Below, one piece after another: positions 5,658 to 7,177 of a stretch of DNA of 7,177 nt. Made by a program: the position numbers and the translations under genes. The first letter of the stretch is position 1; each line of letters begins with the position of its first letter. The notes beneath the pieces are model-generated. The model worked only from the letters and a program-made list of their open reading frames with translations, was not told the origin of the DNA and ran no database searches. This DNA comes from Nitriliruptoraceae bacterium (GTDB lineage Bacteria; Actinomycetota; Nitriliruptoria; Nitriliruptorales; Nitriliruptoraceae): NCBI GenBank assembly GCA_007125475.1, contig SLDB01000247.1, positions 1 to 7,177 of the forward strand, given 5' to 3'.

Positions 5658-6660
5658 GGTGCAGCACCCGGTGCGCCGCGGCGACGATCTGCGCGGCCTG
5701 TGGGATCGCGGCGTCCTCGAGCTGCTTGGCGTAGGGCAACGGCACCTCGGCGCATCCGATGCGGGCGACCGGCGCGTCCAGCTCGTAGAAGGCCTCCTCC
5801 GTGATCCGCGACGCGACCTCGGCGCCGACACCCAGGGTGCGCCAGGCTTCTTCGACGACCACCGCCCGGTGGGTCCGGGCGACCGATGCGAGCACGGTGG
5901 CGTCATCTAGTGGCCGCAGCGAACGCAGGTCGATCACCTCCGCGTCGACACCCTCCTCCTCGAGGATCTTCGCTGCCTGGAGGACGGTGTACAGCGTCAC
6001 CCCGTAGGTCACCAGCGTGACGTCGTTGCCGGGCCGGCGGATGGCGGCGCTCGTGAGATCCACCACCGCCGGCTCGTCAGGGCACTCGGCCTCCAACGTC
6101 ATGATCCGCGGGTACTCGAAGAGCACGACCGGATCGGGGTCGTCGAGCGCCGGCTGGAGAACGCCCCGCGCGTCCTCGTGCGTCGCGACGGCGAGGACCC
6201 GGATCCCCGGGACGTGCGCGAACGTCGGCTCGAAGCTGTGCGAGTGCTGGGCGGCGAGCTGCCGCCCCCCTCCGGCCGTGGTGCGGAACACGACGGGGAC
6301 GTTGAACTGGCCACCCGACATGTGCAGCATCGTCGCGGCGTTGTTGACGATCTGGTCGAGCGCGAGCAACGAGAAGTTGCAGGTCATCAACTCCGCGATC
6401 GGGCGCATCCCGTTCATCGCGGCCCCGATCGCGGCGCCAGCGATCGCGACCTCCGAAAGCGGCGTGTCACGAATCCGCTCGTGCCCGAACTCTCCCAGCA
6501 ACCCCATGGTGACCGCGAAACACCCGCCGTAGGCGCCGATGTCCTCGCCGAGGAGGAACACCCGCTCGTCGCGCAGCAGGGCGTTACGCAGACCCTGCCT
6601 GTGGGCTTCGCGCAGGGTGAGGGTGCTGACCTCGGACGTCGGGGGCGCCGATGTGCTCAC
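5650..6660 (-). CDS. 2-oxoacid (pyruvate-type) dehydrogenase E1, beta subunit
   Basis: E1 beta forms an alpha2beta2 enzyme with E1 alpha. Using thiamine diphosphate, it decarboxylates a 2-oxoacid and reductively acylates the lipoyl arm of E2. The 336-residue product has the usual length and signatures: LGEDIGAYGG (37-46), then RIRDTPLSE with E70, the conserved glutamate that activates thiamine diphosphate. Next come NNAATMLHMSGGQ, the QHSHS segment with H139, and HVPGIRVLAVAT. The C-terminal domain carries IDLRSLRPLD and VVEEAWRTLGVGAEV. The GTG start at 6660 overlaps the E1 alpha stop codon (GTGA at 6657-6660), with GAGG 7 bases upstream. The stop codon lies 8 bases inside the E2 gene. Motifs and neighbours favour a pyruvate or acetoin type complex over a branched-chain one, but substrate cannot be proved from sequence. 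Confidence 0.96.
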   Translation of the reverse strand: MSTSAPPTSEVSTLTLREAHRQGLRNALLRDERVFLLGEDIGAYGGCFAVTMGLLGEFGHERIRDTPLSEVAIAGAAIGAAMNGMRPIAELMTCNFSLLALDQIVNNAATMLHMSGGQFNVPVVFRTTAGGGRQLAAQHSHSFEPTFAHVPGIRVLAVATHEDARGVLQPALDDPDPVVLFEYPRIMTLEAECPDEPAVVDLTSAAIRRPGNDVTLVTYGVTLYTVLQAAKILEEEGVDAEVIDLRSLRPLDDATVLASVARTHRAVVVEEAWRTLGVGAEVASRITEEAFYELDAPVARIGCAEVPLPYAKQLEDAAIPQAAQIVAAAHRVLHHG

Positions 6661-7177
6661 GGTGTCACCTCGCTGGTCACGAACCGGTGAAGGTCCTCCA
6701 CCGGCTCCAACGGCGACGCCTCCGCGAAGGCCACCGCGTCGTCGATCTCGGCGGCGATCTCCTCCTCGATCCGTGTGCGGCCGGTGTCGTCGAGGTGGCC
6801 GAGCTCCGCCAATCTCGCGGCCAGCGTCACGATCGGGTCGCGCTCCTTCCAGGCGGCCACCTCGGCCGGATCCCGGTAGAGGTCCGGGTCGTACATCGAG
6901 TGGGCCCGGAACCGGTACGTCTCGTACTCGATGAACACCGGCCCTCCGCCGGCACGTATCGAATCGACCGCCCTGCGCGTGGACTCCTGGACGGCGAGGA
7001 CGTCCATGCCATCGGTCCGCCAGGCGGGGACGGCGTAGCTGGCGGCCTTCAAGGCCAGGTCGGGCTGTGACTGTGCCCGCTCGAGTGCCATCCCCATCGA
7101 GTAGTGGTTGTTCTCACAGGCGAACAGGACGGGAACCTGCCACAGCGCCGCGAGGTTGAGGGACTCGTGGAACGCAC
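6657..7177 (-). CDS. 2-oxoacid (pyruvate-type) dehydrogenase E1, alpha subunit, N-terminus beyond window
   Basis: The frame is open to the right-hand edge, so only the C-terminal 173 or so residues are seen, about half of a usual 320-370-residue protein. The visible part starts with AFHESLNLAALWQVPVLF, then CENNHYSMGM. This is the end of the thiamine-diphosphate domain, where NN helps bind the cofactor's metal in family members. The segment VDSIRAGGGPVFIEY follows, then YRFRAHSMYDPDLYR, which corresponds to the phosphorylation loop region of mitochondrial E1 alpha with its HSM motif, and then AWKERDPI. The glycine-rich half of the cofactor motif (GDG) lies outside the window. The CENN...MGM pattern and HSMYDP loop resemble pyruvate and acetoin dehydrogenases. 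An in-frame ATG at 7097 is not the start because homology continues upstream of it. The stop codon overlaps the E1 beta GTG. Confidence 0.95.
   Translation of the reverse strand, partial: AFHESLNLAALWQVPVLFACENNHYSMGMALERAQSQPDLALKAASYAVPAWRTDGMDVLAVQESTRRAVDSIRAGGGPVFIEYETYRFRAHSMYDPDLYRDPAEVAAWKERDPIVTLAARLAELGHLDDTGRTRIEEEIAAEIDDAVAFAEASPLEPVEDLHRFVTSEVTP

Noticed and set aside
5658..5906. N-terminal extension of E2 by 83 codons
   Set aside because: The extension overlaps the C-terminus of E1 beta in another frame, and the lipoyl domain begins precisely at the ATG at 5657.
4539..5910. Two long plus-strand open frames opposite E2 (421 and 380 codons)
   Set aside because: Both are antisense to a clearly recognisable E2. 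Their low-complexity content (Gly/Arg or Ala/Ser repeats) mirrors the E2 linker.
1..7177. CRISPR array, tRNA, rRNA, insertion sequence or phage genes
   Set aside because: I found no spaced direct repeats, cloverleaf sequence, transposase or terminal inverted repeats flanking a gene. The window is one continuous coding strand.

Overview
This window is very GC-rich and densely coding. All the genes I can support lie on the minus strand, so transcription runs from right to left. The G/C-biased third codon positions, the frequent GTG starts and the protein features suggest a high-GC actinobacterium or a related deep-branching lineage. I cannot name a genus from the sequence alone.

In order of transcription, the right-hand part (7177 to 4161) encodes three subunits of a 2-oxoacid dehydrogenase complex of pyruvate/acetoin type: E1 alpha (its N-terminus is cut by the window edge), E1 beta, and an E2 acyltransferase with one lipoyl domain, two peripheral-subunit-binding domains and a catalytic domain. 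No E3 gene is visible. The next genes are a discrete acyl carrier protein (4164 to 3904) and an Sfp-type 4'-phosphopantetheinyl transferase (3907 to 3086). The left-hand part carries an RNA-repair pair, the RNA ligase RtcB (2957 to 1509) and its activator archease (1512 to 1084). After a 161-base gap with inverted repeats comes a protein of the bacterial archaeo-eukaryotic release factor type, baeRF family 3 (922 to beyond position 1).

The junctions are very tight. Stop and start codons overlap at E1 alpha/E1 beta (GTGA), E1 beta/E2 (8 bases), E2/ACP (GTGA), ACP/PPTase (GTGA) and RtcB/archease (ATGA). A possible further GTGA joins the PPTase stop to an upstream, less likely RtcB start. The six genes from E1 alpha to archease therefore probably form one operon with coupled translation. 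The baeRF gene may be read through or may have its own control in the 161-base gap.

Two functional ideas stand out. First, the dehydrogenase sits with its own carrier protein and the enzyme that activates carrier proteins. This suggests the acyl group made by E1/E2 may be passed to an ACP rather than only to CoA, which would feed a lipid or secondary-metabolite pathway. Second, RtcB, archease and a release-factor-like protein together resemble, in logic, the known RtcB-PrfH pairing that repairs and rescues damaged ribosomes, but with an eRF1/Pelota-like protein in place of PrfH. Both ideas are inferences from gene content and order.
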